DNA of 64,000 nucleotides. Source: Melampsora larici-populina 98AG31 (taxonomy: Eukaryota; Basidiomycota; Pucciniomycetes; Pucciniales; Melampsoraceae). This document shows, one piece after another, positions 23,184 through 35,600 of the stretch (position 1 is the stretch's first letter; each line of letters opens with the position of its first letter). Location: positions 950,233 through 1,014,232 of the forward strand of contig NW_006768780.1 in NCBI RefSeq assembly GCF_000204055.1. Reading direction: 5' to 3'. The notes below the pieces were generated by a model that saw nothing but the letters and a program-made list of their open reading frames with translations, searched no databases and was not told where the DNA came from. The position numbers were made by a program, and so were the translations under genes.

Positions 23184-24758
23184 TTACGTGGTAGGATTCT
23201 CATCTCTAACAACCGCCTTCGGGGTGTATTTGACTCCTTTGTTTTGATAATAATTTGGCTTATAGGACGTCGATGCTACCGGAGCTACACCATCCGTTCC
23301 TGCTTGATTATCTAAAAACCAACACATGCATAAGTGAGTCAACTACCCATCTCCACCATTAGCATCAACAAGAGATTTACTCACCTGCTTTATTGGTGAA
23401 ATAGTTATTCTTTTTGACATATGGTTTCTTAAAGCCTCCTCTCTTCCCTCGGAAGTTTGAGGACGTTCCATCATTCAATCTTTCACTCGACTTTTCTACT
23501 ACTTTGGTTGACGCAGGCTCTACCTTCTGTCTACCAGTAGTAAAACTGAAGCCATATTTCGGTCCTCCTACGGCGTACGGATTGTCTTCAAACTGTAAAT
23601 CACCCGCATGATCCGCAAAGAACTTGGCATCTGCCTCTACCTTTGGTTGAAGGCCGTTTGGTAGTCGAATCTTGTCTTTGTAAACAGTTTTACCGTTCAC
23701 CTTTGTCTTGATGATTTTCCTCCTACGGAAGATCACCGTTCTGACAGCCAAATGATATCTTAAGCCAACCATCCAGCAAAGGTACTTCTTCTTCAGTTCA
23801 TATACGATTTTCTTATGCTTCACGATATAATCTGCATAGCTATCTAACTGATAAATCTCTCGAGCGTAATGTTCCTCTAAATCACACATCTCTACAAAAT
23901 CTCCAAAGGCAATTTGCCTTTCCAAAGTCTTCTGTGACGTTCTCTGCTTATCTCTCTTGTCCTTGACTTTCTCTTCTTCATCATCATCATTGTAAGTGTC
24001 TAAGAATGACTTTTTGAAAACTGATAAAGGGACATATGATCTTAAGCGTTTGAACCCTTTGTCCCACTTCCTGGGTAGATCCGGTAAATCAGCAGAATCG
24101 AAATCGGTCAAATTGTAATCAAGTTCCGCTTTCTTGGCGATTTCCGATTTGTCTGAACTCGAGATTTCTGAAGAGGATGACTTGTCTGAGTCTGATTCTG
24201 ACAGATCCTCTGATGGGCTAGATGACCGTTTCTTTTTGGATTTTGAGCGTCTCTTTTTCTTCCTCTGAGCCTTAGAGGCATCAGAGTCGCTGGAGGATGA
24301 CTCGTCACTCGGACCTCCTCTCTTCTTTCCACACTTCTTCTTTGACTTCTTCCTAGGCTTAGGCGCCTCTGAATCGCTTGATGGTGAACTATCAGAAGGA
24401 TTTTCTCTCTTCTTGTCTCCACCTCTCAACTTGGCTTTCCTCTCATCAATCTCATTTTCTCTAGGTATGTTATTGCTAACTTGATCAGATCCTGAGATAG
24501 CCGCTAGGAGTCTACTTGAGTCTTGTAAGGCTGAATTAGTCGACTGCTTAGGAACTTTCGGTACATTTCTCACATTTGACGGCGTAGGGTTATCGTATTC
24601 CATTGATACCATGGAACTGAAGGATGAATTGAATTGGTCAATCAATCTTCTTGCCGATGGGCCGTCTCTGCCGTCTAAAGCTTTTGTGAGTGCTTCTAAA
24701 AGCGACCTACTTTTGGAGTTGTTTGCTCCTGATGCTTCTTTGAACGAATCTCTAAGAG
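23184..24758 (-). CDS. DIRS Gag-like protein, main exons
   Basis: Exon 24758-23385 is joined by a 73 bp GTGAGT...TTTTTAG intron (23384-23312) to exon 23311-23184, which ends NPTT-stop. The frame is open upstream of the first usable start (LRDSFKEASG), up to an acceptor TTTCATAG at 24760-24759, so more exons lie upstream. Composition: a Ser/Lys/Glu-rich segment with SSSSDSD and KKKRRSKSKKK tracts, then a more globular part (LEEHYAREIYQLDSYADYIV), then a basic Gly/Lys/Asn tail. No zinc knuckle is seen. Its position just upstream of the RT on the same strand makes it the Gag of the DIRS element. The adjoining TIR-element insertion at 24842 falls in the next upstream intron or exon. Confidence 0.65.
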
Positions 24759-25176
24759 CTATGAAACAGAAACAATTTCAAGATACGTAAGTCTCTCTGT
24801 TCTTAGACCTCTCTGCTCCTACAATCAACTGATGGATCTATCACAGGGGCAAAAATTGATGCTCACAACTATGTGAGTGTTGAAATGATCCTGTTTTGTT
24901 CCCATTTGTTTTCTATTTGTTTCCAATTTGTTTCCCTTTTCTTTCTGCTTGTCAGCTGATTACGTGATCATCCGGAACTGAGCAGACAAACTAAGCCTTC
25001 CTCAGCCTGTATTCCTGAGCAAAGAAGTCTGAGGAAGGGCTGATCCTGAGCGGCATTCCCTGGTTCAATAAGTTCCAAGGAATGCCACTAATGTATAGCT
25101 TAGGGGCTGAGCTGAACTGAGTATTACCTTAGCTAAGTCTCTGAAGCATCCCCCAGACGGATCACAGAGCGCCAAG

Positions 25177-26175
25177 TGTCAGCCCTGAGTACATATACAT
25201 GTACCCAAAACTAACCTGTAACAGTAAAAAACATATGTATAAGATTAACTACATGTTACATACTGAGCATAGACTGTATGTAACATGTAATACAATGTAT
25301 CAAAACCTTTATTACATATACATGAACCTGTAAAACAACATGTAATATGTAACAAAACGCCATTTACACCTCATAACTCAGTGTCAAGAGTTAAATGCTT
25401 ATATTACATACCACACACAAGAAGTATATGTAATTAAGCATTACTAGTAACAATAATGACTACATGTTAATAACTAACCCTGAACCAATGTAGTGATAAT
25501 AACAAATGTCACTACAGTTAGGTTTGGAGAGGAGAGTATATAAACCCCTCCTCTCTCAGCCTTCAGAGAATCCCCCAAGCAATTATTACCCACTACTTTT
25601 AAAGAACAATTAAAGTTCACTGAAGTAAAATATCAAGAGTCTTATACAAATAAGACTAGTGATAAGCTTCATCAACTTTAATCAGATTCCTGATTAAAAG
25701 TAGGTAATACAATTCTTCATTTCCCTCTGGATCCTCTACTTCCCCTAAGTAGAAACCCAATCAAGGCTAGTGACCTCCAACAACTCCAGGCTAGTGACCT
25801 TAAGAAGAACTTCAGGCTGGTGACCTTAAGAATAACCCCAAGTTGGTGACTTTAAGGACAACCAGATTGGTGAACTAACTCACTCTTTGATCTGTTACTA
25901 TAAAAGATTAAAGGAAGGTCCAGGATCCAACCTTCATATATTATAATAAACATCATATTATAGTTACTGAATCTCCTTCTTAGGAGTCAATTAACTGAAG
26001 TCTGTCTGGATTTGTCCAAACAGACAGTCAGTTCCTTTCTTCTCTTTAATTTTCCTTCTTTACTTCAATTTGTAACTACTACATAGTTGAAATAAAGAAG
26101 TTAAATTTAATAAACCTACCATTCTACCCTTCAGTGAGCACTGAGTACTCCTACAAAGAGCACCCAGCCCTCACA
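25177..26175 (+). repeat. GypsyA 5' LTR
   Basis: 999 bp, TG...CA ends, with TATATAAACCCCTCCTC near 25536 as a likely TATA region. A probable primer site TGGGGGCCTCATC starts at 26178, two bases after the LTR. This is the same family as the old solo LTR at 55739-63898. Confidence 0.92.
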
Positions 26176-27597
26176 TTTGGGGGCCTCATCGTGTTGAAAC
26201 CCAATTCAAACCTCAACTTTTTACCAAAGTAAGAATTCATACCTCTAGACAAACAGTGTAAGAACCATCAGAATTGAAATCAAGTGTAATTAACCACCAA
26301 TCACACTACTCAACTCATAAAAACCACATCTTGATACAAATTATCAAGTAATACATATCAAAACAAGAATAAATTGAGCATTGTGATTTAAATCATCAGT
26401 CACCTCACTCAATAACAACACCATATTACTTTAAAAACTTAGAAATTAAGCAACCCTCTAAAAAGAACATTTTTTTTTTCAGTCCAGGAGATTTCAAGCA
26501 GTTGTAGTTATTTTATTACATAACCTTGAGTGACAAACTGAAGAAAGGTATTACGAGTAATTCTTGAAAAGCTAAAAAGCCCTGAAATAACACTACAGAA
26601 ACGACGAGTCGAGTACCATAGTTACACATACATATAACAAATTCAAGGACCCCAACGAGATATACATATACAGAAGACATTGAATTTTGAAAATCATTAA
26701 AGAAAAGGAACATATTCCTTTAGAAACATTCATAATCAGAGAACCGAAAAGGACTATCGATTTCAGGATATTAAAGTGGACGAGTGAATCGAAATAAGAA
26801 AAGAGGAAGAATCACCAAAGGAAATCGAATCAAAATCAGAAATCAAAAAATTCGCCGATTGGAAAGCCACCAAACAAATCACAGAGTAACAGTAAGTCCA
26901 ATAAAAGCCACAAATAATCTCAGATTCCTTCCTTACCTATCATTTCCAAATCCCTACATTCCATTCCTCCTTCTCTGATTCCACCTAGAGAGATTCAATT
27001 CAAAACGAAGCGAAACCGAATAAGAAGATCTAAATTACTTACAGAATTGATCCGGTAAAGAAACCAATAACGTTCGATCCTACTTACCACCGCAGGCAAA
27101 CCTCAACCAATCATCACCTAGTAACGAACACAACAAAAGTAATACAACAAGTGAGTCAGCAAGTAATATAAGAGAGAGAGAGAGAAGAGAAAAACTAACC
27201 TATACCAATTTGATTAGTGATCATAGAACAAATCTGTACAAGAAACAGAACCAGTAGACGAGTCCGAGAGTATAAGAAGGCTCCTATCCTCGAGAACAAT
27301 CCATCTTCAAACAATCCATTTGAGAACAAATCAAATTGTTATCCTTCCTTCATCGAATCGATCAACTTCAGAAAACTCTTTAACCTTGTTAAAGTTATTT
27401 ATAAAATTAAAAGTAACATCATTAATTCATTCATCTCTAACTATACTCATCCAGCATCAGAACCATAGATTACTGATTCTATATTTTTTTTTCTTCTTTC
27501 TCTCCCTTTTGTCCCTTTTTGTTTACTTCCCCATCGCTAAATTTTTGGTTTTGTCTTCTCTTTCTTCCTTTTCTCATCTTCGGTACCAACTACTGTA

Positions 27598-29135
27598 GTG
27601 TCTTTCCCACACCTATTTAACTCCTTAGACCTAGCCAATCACGGTACACCTCAACAGCAACAAGCTGAGGCAAATCGTACGCATCAATCTACCCCAGCTT
27701 TACCAGATCAACCTAACTACGACGGTTCCGTACTAGAATTTGAAGACGCGTACGGCAACACGAGTCAAGAACCGATTATAGTCGATTCTACTACCACGAC
27801 CCCAGCTGCCAATCCTCTAGTTGCCGAGATAGATTCTCCCGGTTCAGACGATACCACTCGAGAGCTAGTTTGAGCCGAAGGACCTGCACCAGAAAACCCG
27901 GTCATCAACAATAATAGTACGGATTAAAATATTTTTTTCCTTTTTGTTCACCATCAGCAAAATCTATCTCTAATTCCGAATACTAGAATACCAACTAATA
28001 ATATCATTTTTTTTCTTTCTTTCTTTTTCTTCTAACATCTATTCGATCCAACTTTAGATAACCAAAACGCTCATCCTGTTGGCTCAGGACAAGAACATCA
28101 AGTTCAAGGAGCTCAAGGATATTGTAAGTAGTAAACCTAACCGATAAATTCGAAATCAAACAGAAATACTAAAAAAAAAAATTATTTCATTTTAATTTTT
28201 TTTTAAAAAAACCTCTTTTTTTTCCTCGTTCTCTATCTACACTCCACTCCACGCGATCTGCATCATTATGTCATCTAGAGGTTCCCAACCACCAAGCAGC
28301 GCAAGCTCAGCAAGCGCGAGAGGATCATCAAAGACCAAACGAAGCGCCAAACCAACGACCAGAGGAACAAGGAGGACACCAATGGGGGACCTATACGAAC
28401 CATTACCCCCCTCAGGTAAGCCCATTCCAGCTCTTGTTGAAAGCTTTGCTAAAGAGAAAGAGATTAAGAAGAAAACCGTTTCTCTTTCAACTTTAGACTC
28501 AACAACAGCAAGCGGGTTATCACTACCAGCCCCACTATCATCCGAATCTTGCAGCCCCGGTAGCTCAGTACCCACCGGCACCGTCCCCAGTCTACAACCC
28601 CCAACCTCAGTACCCTCCACACCCTTCCCCGGTGTATCGACACCACCAACCGGCTCAGGGTTCGAGCAACCAACCCATGCCACCGCCTCCTCCTCCGCAA
28701 CTGTCGTACCAGCAGACCCGCGAAACCAAGGAAGCCCGACTCCGTCAGGCGATCATCGGTCTCAAGCAGAACCTGGACGAAGCTCGCGTTGCGAACAACA
28801 ACGCAAACTTTTGCCGGATCCTAGGTATGGCCAAGGAAGCCCACAAGGAACTCAAGGAGTTCCTTGGCGGCCGTCGTCACCGAGCTAAAGTAGAGCAGGT
28901 GGCCAACTACAACCCTTACCATCTGAACCCCCGTACAATGGAACCGTACAAGAATCCACGAGCAGCCGGTCCATCCAGCCAATGCCGCAAGAGAGCTCGC
29001 GACGAAGAGATTGATGCTTTAGCGGAGAACGCATCCAACTTACTGGACATGATCTTAGTCGTGAAACGGATGAAGCAGGACGATTCCGACCCAGACCCGA
29101 AGGGAAAAGGGAAAGAGAGGGAGAGAGATCAGTAA
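27598..29135 (+). pseudogene. intron-bearing Gln/Pro-rich ORF series in the GypsyA leader
   Basis: Open stretches with good splice-like borders run 27598-27870 (then TGA), about 28064-28130 (GCTCAAGGATATT then GTAAGT), about 28249-28414 (ends CCCCCTCAG, donor GTAAGC), and about 28495-29135 after a TTTAG acceptor. The last two join in frame into a Gln/Pro/Tyr-rich segment, followed by a helical region (LRQAIIGLKQNLDEARVANN) and a Lys/Glu end (KGKGKERERDQ). This block is more GC-rich than its surroundings. No family is recognised. It may be a regulatory or Gag-related ORF of GypsyA or a captured or inserted sequence. The overlapping frame at 28268-28888 is taken as a shadow. Confidence 0.4.
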
Positions 29136-29179
29136 GCATCCTACCTCCTCCCAGCTCTGCCTTTCACCATCACCCATCA

Positions 29180-31003
29180 GTGTTGTATACTGATACTCCT
29201 TTTACTGGTCCCCCTCTAGAGAGTGATTCCTCCAATCTACTATCTCCTTCAGTAGAATCTATTAAGATGGAAGAAGTCGAGGTAGGGCAAGTAAACTATC
29301 AAGGGCTGTTCAACCAGCCACATTCAGTTTCAAATTTAAATTCCAAAGTTTCATCTTCTTCAGTTTCTGTCTCAACTTCTCATTTAGACCTAGATGACCT
29401 TATTCGACGAAAGAGTTATGCAATTTATGAAAAAGTTGAACATTTGAATCCAACTCTAAGTTTGCTAAAAAGTCAATGTGAGATAAGTGAGCAAGTGAGA
29501 CTAAAAGAATTTCAATTAACTTGCCAATTACATAAATCATCTTATGATGATATTATGAGTAAGTTTATAGAAATGAGAGAACAAATAGCAGAAGTTAAGA
29601 AACTTTGTGGTGAGCTTGATATCAAAAGATATCATACAGAAGTACAAGATGACTTAATCAACAGATTTTCAGAATTAAAAACACACCTTGTTGAAGTTAG
29701 AGACCAAATAAGTTTATCTCAAACTGAAGAGAGCCCTAAAAATAAAGGGAAAGGAAAACAGCAAATACCTTCTTCTGAAAATAAAGACAACAGTGCATCA
29801 ACTTCTAATACAAGTCGAAATGTTGCACCAGGAGAAAAAGAAATTCAGAACCCTGAAGTTACTCCAATAGCCGCGTTCAAACCTAACCCGGTTGACACAA
29901 AAACCCGGTTACCCAGTTGCTTTCCTGGTGGTAACTTTGTGTATCCATTGACAGTTCTTGACAGCTTCCAGCCAAAAAGTCCACCGGGTCAACTGGGTTT
30001 TTTGAAACCGGGTCAGGTTTGAACGCGGCTAATGTACAGCTTGAATAAAACCCAAGCTCTAGTATTACAAATTAGAGAAACTTTGAATAAGAGACATGAA
30101 GAAGCAACTCTAACAGCTTCTCAACAAAACATGATCAAACAAATAACCAACCTAGCCAGTCAAATTGCCACAAGGATTTCAGACAATGAGAAAAAGAGCT
30201 CATTAAAATTTAGCAATTATGAAAAGAACTTCCAAGACGTAATCACTAAGATATCTCAAAATAGAAATGAAGATAAAGAAAGTATCAGAGAAATAAGTGA
30301 TGCACTTGTAAGTGATTTAGCAGAAACAAAGATTGTGACCAAACAACTAGATGTCAAATTAGACAAACAATTGAAACTACCAATCAAAGACCCATACAAT
30401 AAAATTGAAGAATTATTCAATAAATTTGAGAAACACAAAAGTCAAATAAATTCAACAATTGATAAATTGAGAGAAGAAGCAAGAGCAACAAAAATCCATG
30501 AGGATTTGAATCAACAACAACAGCAATTTGAAAGTAGCATGCTGAAATCCTACCACACATTGCAGGAGAACATAAAAGATAACCACGAACATTTACAAAA
30601 AGAATTTATGAAACAACAAGAAGAACAATTTAGAGTTTTTTCAGACCAACTGTTGAAAAATCAAGAAATGTTCAATAACAGGATATTACAAAAGAATACT
30701 GAAATACAACAACAGCTAATAAAAATGGATGATAATGCCAACAGTGCCAGGTTATCAATTATTCAAGAACTTAAACCTGGAATAACAAGTCAAAGTAATA
30801 ACAATTCCACACAAAGGAATTTTTCCAGTCCACCGGTGGTACACCAACAAGTGGAGAACAACCATGAAAACAATCCTAGAGTAGACCCTTCACTTAGAGG
30901 AGAAGCTAGATTTAGACAACACGCAGCAAACACAAGAGAAAATACGGTGAACTATGTAGAACCTCTACTTAGGAATAATGAGACACACATTTCAAAATAT
31001 TGA
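29180..31003 (+). pseudogene. GypsyA N-terminal Gag-like coiled-coil ORF, split by a MITE
   Basis: Two stretches in the same frame (29180-30022 and 30032-31003) are separated only by a MITE that brings a TGA. The first ATG in frame is at 29267 (MEEVEVGQ). Residues are strongly helical and rich in Gln, Glu, Lys and Asn over several hundred positions (such as LQENIKDNHEHLQKEF), typical of a long coiled coil, with no enzymatic motif. The frame ends at 31003. A short disrupted stretch with stops separates it from the capsid-like part starting at 31125, so the ancestral protein may have been one larger Gag. A possible -1 slip site GGGAAAA near 29103 could link it to the ORF ending at 29135. Confidence 0.55.
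29870..30029. mobile_element. 160 bp MITE inside GypsyA gag
   Basis: Inverted ends GCCGCGTTCAAACCT / GCCGCGTTCAAACCT extending (with CCCGG) to more than 20 bp, flanked by TA on both sides (or AAT if one more base is assigned to each repeat). Removal restores a continuous gag frame under either reading. It carries a TGA that truncates the host ORF. Confidence 0.75.
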
Positions 31004-31927
31004 CTACATATATCACAATGGCTACTCAGGAAATATTCATGGAACTGTGTAACAGTAGCAGGATGGGAATCTGATCACTAGGACCCATATTCCCATCTGG
31101 GAACCTCTTTAATGCTGGCAGTGCATGTCTGAAACTACACGAGAAGATAAGTTAACCAAAGCTTTAACTAAACTTTGGCCAACAGGGAGAGATTGGAAAA
31201 GATTTAGTGGCGACGGAGAATATAATCATAATGATTATATTGATTGGTGTGACAGCTTGATTACAGACCTGAAGATGGACCCACTTGTTGTGGTGAGCCA
31301 CTTGAGTACAGCTTTCACTGGAACAGCAGGACAGTGGTACATAGACAAGCGTAAAAGCAAAGGCTCAATGACATGGGACGAGTGGAAAGATGAAATCCAT
31401 AAGAGGTTTGGTAATAATGTTTGGAGAAACAATATGGAAGATTTGTTCTTGAAAGACAAATTTGACGCCAATGTACATGCAGATCCAACAGCATGGTCTT
31501 TGAAACAAAAGAAAAGAATTGCAGCTTTTGATCCAGAATCTTCTGAGGAAAGAATTGTAAACAAAATCTTAAACAAAGTTGACGGTGATGTCAGAACTGC
31601 AATCAAAAGTCAATTGACCACACCCTATGAATGGGATAATTTCTTACTAATATTCAAGGACATTTATGAGAATACTAGTATAATTAATAAGAAAAAATAC
31701 TTGAACAAGCCAAGGAGACCTTTTAATGAAATTAAAGCTACTTTCAATAGTGATAAAATGCAAGGACCCTCTAGTACAAAGGTTCAGCCAAGCACATCGG
31801 AAAAGAAACCTTTCAGAGCATGCCCAAATTGTGGAAACAAAGATCCAAAACATCAATGGAGAGGATGCAAAGATAAGAAAATTAATATGATCGAAGAAGA
31901 TGAAGAAGATAGTGATCATATGAATGA

Positions 31928-32525
31928 TGTTAAAGTAAAAGTGTCAATCATGTTTCATTTACATATCACGAGTTGAACTTGTTTGTGTTATATATTTCAT
32001 ATCTCATTTCACATTATTATTGCATATGTAACCGTGTTTGTAACAGTTATCTTTTTGTTTGTTATCATCATTCTTAACCTATATACCACTTAGAATCATA
32101 ATGTATAACCTTGAAGAGCAACGAATAGAGTTTCCTTCCTCATCCAAGATCTTCTTAATCATTCTTGGGTGATAGGTGTGTACTCTATTCGTGGGATTTG
32201 AGATAGTTCATAGGTTCAGTTCTGAACTTTATCTCTCCCTGCTCTGACAGGTATGTAGCTTAAATTTGTTTTCTCATGCTTTCAACTTTGTGTTTTTTCT
32301 CATTTATATTCAGTATGATGGAATTAAATGCTGATCCAAGATCTTCTTAATCATTCTTGGGTGATAGGTGTGTACTCTATTCGTGGGATTTGAGATAGTT
32401 CATAGGTTCAGTTCTGAACTTTATCTCTCCCTGCTCTGACAGGTGTGTACTCTATTCGTGGGATTTGAGATAGTTCATAGGTTCAGTTCTGAACTTTATC
32501 TCTCCCTGCTCTGACAGTTCTAACA
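31928..32525 (+). repeat. Copia 5' LTR with internal tandem units
   Basis: Contains about 2.7 copies of a unit running from ATCCAAGATCTTCTTAATC to CTGCTCTGACAG (about 32142-32248, 32333-32443 and a partial at 32444-32518). The same array is present in the 3' LTR at 37338-37935. Confidence 0.9.
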
Positions 32526-32540
32526 GGTTATGAGCCCAGC
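32526..32540 (+). promoter_or_regulatory. Copia primer binding site matching the initiator tRNA anticodon arm
   Basis: GGTTATGAGCCCAGC follows the 5' LTR directly. It is complementary to the anticodon stem-loop of fungal initiator tRNA-Met (GGGCTCATAACC) rather than to the tRNA 3' end, which is the half-tRNA priming known from Drosophila copia and yeast Ty5. Confidence 0.75.
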
Positions 32541-32637
32541 GTTATAAGCGACTGCGGTATCATTTTTCCATCATACTGTAGCAGTTCACAACAGAACACT
32601 AGCGAACTTTCTTAATTCCCGAATACAGTCACGTCGA

Positions 32638-35600
32638 ATGAATCCGATCGACGCCACAGATTTGAAATCAGAACTTAAACCCGAATCAACTAACTCAAAA
32701 CGCCCACCAATAGATAATACACAACCTATCAATGATCAATACACTATCCTTTTTCCTACTTTCGATCAGAAATTTAAAATGACCTCTAATATTTCTGAAC
32801 AGAAAGAATTCACTATAAGTTCTTACTCGAATGTCACCAAGTTAACCACTGGAACATTCAATGATTGGAAGCTTAAACTCACCACCATCTTAGGAGGACA
32901 AAGATTATCAAAGTATATCCTTAAAGATCTAACAGCTCCAGATGAATCAGATGAAACTGCATTAGATGATTTTGAAACCAACTCAAGTCGAGCCTTGGCA
33001 GCGATCCATGCTACTATTGACAGCGAAAATTTCCAAGTTATTCGATCATGCTCATCACCAAGAGAAGCTTTCAAACTTTTATGCAGTCATCATGATGATG
33101 CCGGAGGACTGTCGACCGCCCACATTTTCTCTGATCTAATATCTTTAAAAATGTCTCCCGATGAAAGTTTATCTGACCATCTCCATCAATTTCGTAAACT
33201 TCATAATGATTTGCTCAGTAATCTATCATCTTCCCCAGACAACAAGATATCTGAACCGTTCTTCGCCATCATTCTTATCAAATCTCTTCCTTCTGACTAT
33301 ACCCCTTTGGTCCAAAGTCTTCTCTCAAATTTTGAAACTCTCACGTTGACTAGACTATACTCCTTGCTCAAGATCGAGGCTACCCGAAACTCTCATACTT
33401 CAAATTCGGATACTGCCCTATCTGCTGGACAAAGTCGAATCAATCCCAAACCTCGACCTGGTCAGAAGAATGTGCGCTCACCACCCCAATCGAATGTCAA
33501 GTTCTCGCTGGGACATTCCGGTCACAATGACGAACAGTGTCGTACTCGAAAGTGGCGTGCGTTTCTAGAACAAGAGAAGAACTCCAAGAACCCTTCAACA
33601 TCTCATGCAGCTCAATTATCTCAATCTACTCCTGAGGCGGATGAAGATGTGTCTTACTGGGAAGAAGCATTCTCAGCCTCGACTTCTACTTGTACTACGA
33701 ATCCAATCATCTGCGATACCGGTGCGACCAGCCATATGTTCTCTGATCTTTCCCTTCTATCCGATCTTCAACACATTAAACCAACTCGTATCGGGGTAGC
33801 CGCACAAGACGGAGCGATTTGGGCAAAGAGCAAAGGCACTGTCAGGTTCAGATCTCTTACTCTTCGAGATGTGTTATATTCACCACAATTGACTGGTAAC
33901 TTAATTTCAATTGGTCGATTATGCGACGATGGTTATCGGGCTTCCTTCGATAAAAATCTCGGAATCATTACAGATCAGGATGGCAAGGTAGTTCTCAAAA
34001 TGCGGCGGAATCCTCAAACCAATAGATTATGGATTCCGGAACTTAATATCATATCTACCAATGCCTTCTTTTCCTACACTGATCCTCAAAAGCTTGCCGG
34101 TCTGTGGCACAAGCGATTGGGGCATCTACATCCTGATGCTGTCATTTCCTTTCTCCGACGATTTAAGTCTATATCCTTATCTCGAAAAGATTTCCTGCCT
34201 TGTGACGCTTGTGCTTTGGGGAAACTTACTCAATCTCCATCCACCTCTTCATTTCATCGATCACCGGATTTACTTAACGTTGTACATAGCGATCTGCTAG
34301 GACCAATCAATCCTCAGACCAAGACAGGATTTAAATACATCGTTACATTTATTGATGATCATACCCGTTTCTGTTCGATTTATCTTTTGAAATCTAAAAG
34401 TGACACTTTTGAATCCTTCAAGCAATACAAAACATTGATGGAAAAGAAGTGTGGTCGTAAGATTCTTAAATTAAAATCAGACCGCGGTGGCGAGTACTCC
34501 TCAACTCAATTCATGAATTTTCTCAAACAAGAAGGCATCGAGGTTGAGAGAGGTCCTTCTGAGCGTCCCATGGCGAATTCAGTATCTGAGCGTTTCGGTC
34601 GCACCCTCCTGGGAAGGCTACGAAGCCAGTTGATAGAATCAGGCCTCCCGCTACATCTTTGGGGGGAACTGGCTAAATACTCTTCTCTTCAAATAAATTG
34701 CTCTCCTCATGCAGCTCTTCAGCACCGATCTCCTATGGAGGTTTTTCAATCACTACTCCCATCTCATGTTCATCCTTTTGATTATGATCGACTCAAGCCT
34801 TTTGGTTCACTATGCTTTGCAGTGGACCGCACCCAGAAGTCTAAAGTGGGTCCTCTGGCTCGACGATTTATTTTTGTAGGGCTTGAAGAGGGGGCCAGGG
34901 CTGCTCGTCTGTGGGACAAGTCGACGGGTCGAATCTTTGTGACCGGTGATGTTGTGTACCGGGAGGAAATTTTTCCTGGGAAGCATCCGACTCTGTCTCC
35001 GAATGTTCCGGAGGAACTTCTTATCCCCAACTACTCAGATACCATCATCCATCGTCAACCAGATGTGACTCACAATTCAGATCCAATTCCTGAACCATCA
35101 CAGGAGGATTCATCAACACCTCCTTCGCCACAATACCCTAAGGTTCGTATACCCTTGAGTGGTTCCATCCACTCTCCTCGACAATCCCAGGACAAGTCAA
35201 CACCAACTGTCGTTCCTGAACCGTCGATCAACACAACTCCACCTCGCAGACATGCGACATATCGTGATGCTGTTGTTTTGGATACTCCATCAGATCCATC
35301 GATTCACTCGTCGGCATCATCTGTAAATCAAGATTCTCTGCCTGACTCTAACATTCCTGATCGGGAACATCTACCTAAGTCGGGAGATTCATAACCTCTA
35401 TCCCCTGTTTCTCCTGTTCTTGTTTCATCCAGACCCGAGGCTTCTGCATCATCACCAGGACCTACGCCACCATCTGAAATAGAACCACCAGCAGAACCGA
35501 CCCCTCCTCCTTCACCTACAAGGGTTCCAAGTCCTGCTCCAGCCCCTGTTCCTCAACCGGTACCTCAACCACAGGCATCAGTAGCGCCTGTTTGCAAATC

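Noticed and set aside
28268..28888. 206-codon Ser/Pro-rich ORF
   Set aside because: Overlaps the spliced frame that continues into the helical ORF ending at 29135; its own C-terminal half is a frame shadow.
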